In this document: one piece after another, positions 7,130-7,465 of the stretch
How positions within the stretch are numbered: position 1 is the first letter of the stretch
Layout of the letters: each line of letters begins with the position of its first letter
Origin: Promethearchaeia archaeon
GTDB taxonomy: Archaea > Asgardarchaeota > Lokiarchaeia > Sigyniarchaeales > SOKP01
Assembly (NCBI GenBank): GCA_029856375.1
Contig: JAHQWX010000077.1
Location: 1 to 7,465, forward strand
Reading direction: 5' to 3'
Length of the DNA: 7,465 nt
Made by a program: the position numbers and the translations under genes
The notes under the pieces: generated by a model
What the model was told of the DNA's origin: nothing
The model's database searches: none
Seen by the model: the letters and a program-made list of their open reading frames with translations, nothing else

Positions 7130-7465
7130 TTATTGGATTGGAATGAATTCTTCTGAGCTAGATCCATCTTTTTTGATAACAACAACATCTATTCCATTAC
7201 CTGACGCCATGTCTCTTATTATAGACGATTTAACGGCATCTACACAAAGTTTTTTCGCTACTTCTGGATCTAAATCCTTTTTATAATTCGCCTCCAATAG
7301 ACCAATTGCGAACGGCGTTCCTGAACCAACCGCGATGTAATCCTCTGGTAAGATCGAGCCGTATGTACCGATATCCAGCAAGATTGGCCCATCTTCCTCG
7401 GTGATTCCACCAAGAATTAAGCCTACTTCGTAAGGAAACATCTTATTTTGATACAAAACATTTGA
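7130..7465 (-). CDS. psmB: 20S proteasome beta subunit, C-terminal part (5' end outside window)
   Basis: The frame is open to the right edge, so only about the last 112 residues are present; the TTG at 7456 is internal, not the start. The sequence SNVLYQNKMFPYEVGLILGG, then DGPILLDIGTYGS, AVGSGTPFAIGLLE and RDMASGNGIDVVVI match the C-terminal half of archaeal proteasome beta subunits (conserved GSG, and the RD-x2-SG-x-GIDV stretch that completes the active-site region). The catalytic N-terminal Thr and the propeptide lie outside. The beta rings form the proteolytic chamber of the 20S core, which degrades unfolded proteins in the cytosol. The product ends FIPIQ. Confidence 0.95.
   Translation of the reverse strand, partial: SNVLYQNKMFPYEVGLILGGITEEDGPILLDIGTYGSILPEDYIAVGSGTPFAIGLLEANYKKDLDPEVAKKLCVDAVKSSIIRDMASGNGIDVVVIKKDGSSSEEFIPIQ

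Noticed and set aside
7454..7456. TTG as start of a 108-residue protein at the right edge
   Set aside because: The frame continues upstream to the window edge with residues (SNV) that fit the proteasome beta family, so the TTG encodes an internal Leu.

Overview
The window is AT-rich, gene-dense DNA (roughly a third G+C by eye) from an archaeon. The clearest archaeal marks are the C-terminal part of a 20S proteasome beta subunit and a long archaeal-type FKBP. Several promoters also fit the TATA-box pattern, including one that would give a leaderless mRNA. An Asgard (Lokiarchaeia or Heimdallarchaeia-like) origin is my best guess. It rests on a protein with repeated 2TM segments and a C-terminal treble-clef-like zinc domain, an ITPK-like ATP-grasp protein and an IFT52/GIFT-like protein. 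It is inference, not proof.

Layout. Positions 1-599 (minus) hold the N-terminal two thirds or so of an ATP-grasp protein resembling inositol-polyphosphate kinases of the ITPK type; it runs off the left edge. After a divergent promoter region of about 150 bp, 753-1865 (plus) encodes a membrane protein with three 2TM repeats at an exact 60-residue period and an eight-ligand zinc domain. This gene converges, with a 10-nt gap, on 1876-3564 (minus), a tandemly duplicated PHP-domain phosphoesterase whose first half has lost at least two metal ligands. Then, all on minus, come 3676-4803 (FKBP/SlyD-type prolyl isomerase with N-terminal HhH motifs and a histidine tail), 4911-6023 (COG1313 radical SAM protein), 6042-6866 or further (GIFT/IFT52-like protein with a poly-Glu tail) and, at the right edge, 7130-7465 (3'-part of psmB).

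Functional links are modest. The GIFT-like and radical SAM genes are 18 nt apart and probably co-transcribed. The other minus-strand genes are separated by 100-260 nt gaps with their own promoter-like sequences. The FKBP and the proteasome both belong to protein quality control but are not adjacent. No mobile element, CRISPR array, tRNA or rRNA is visible. The most interesting items are the triplicated 2TM/zinc protein, the PHP tandem with one degenerate half, the ITPK-like kinase, and the GIFT-like gene with a probable non-canonical start codon.
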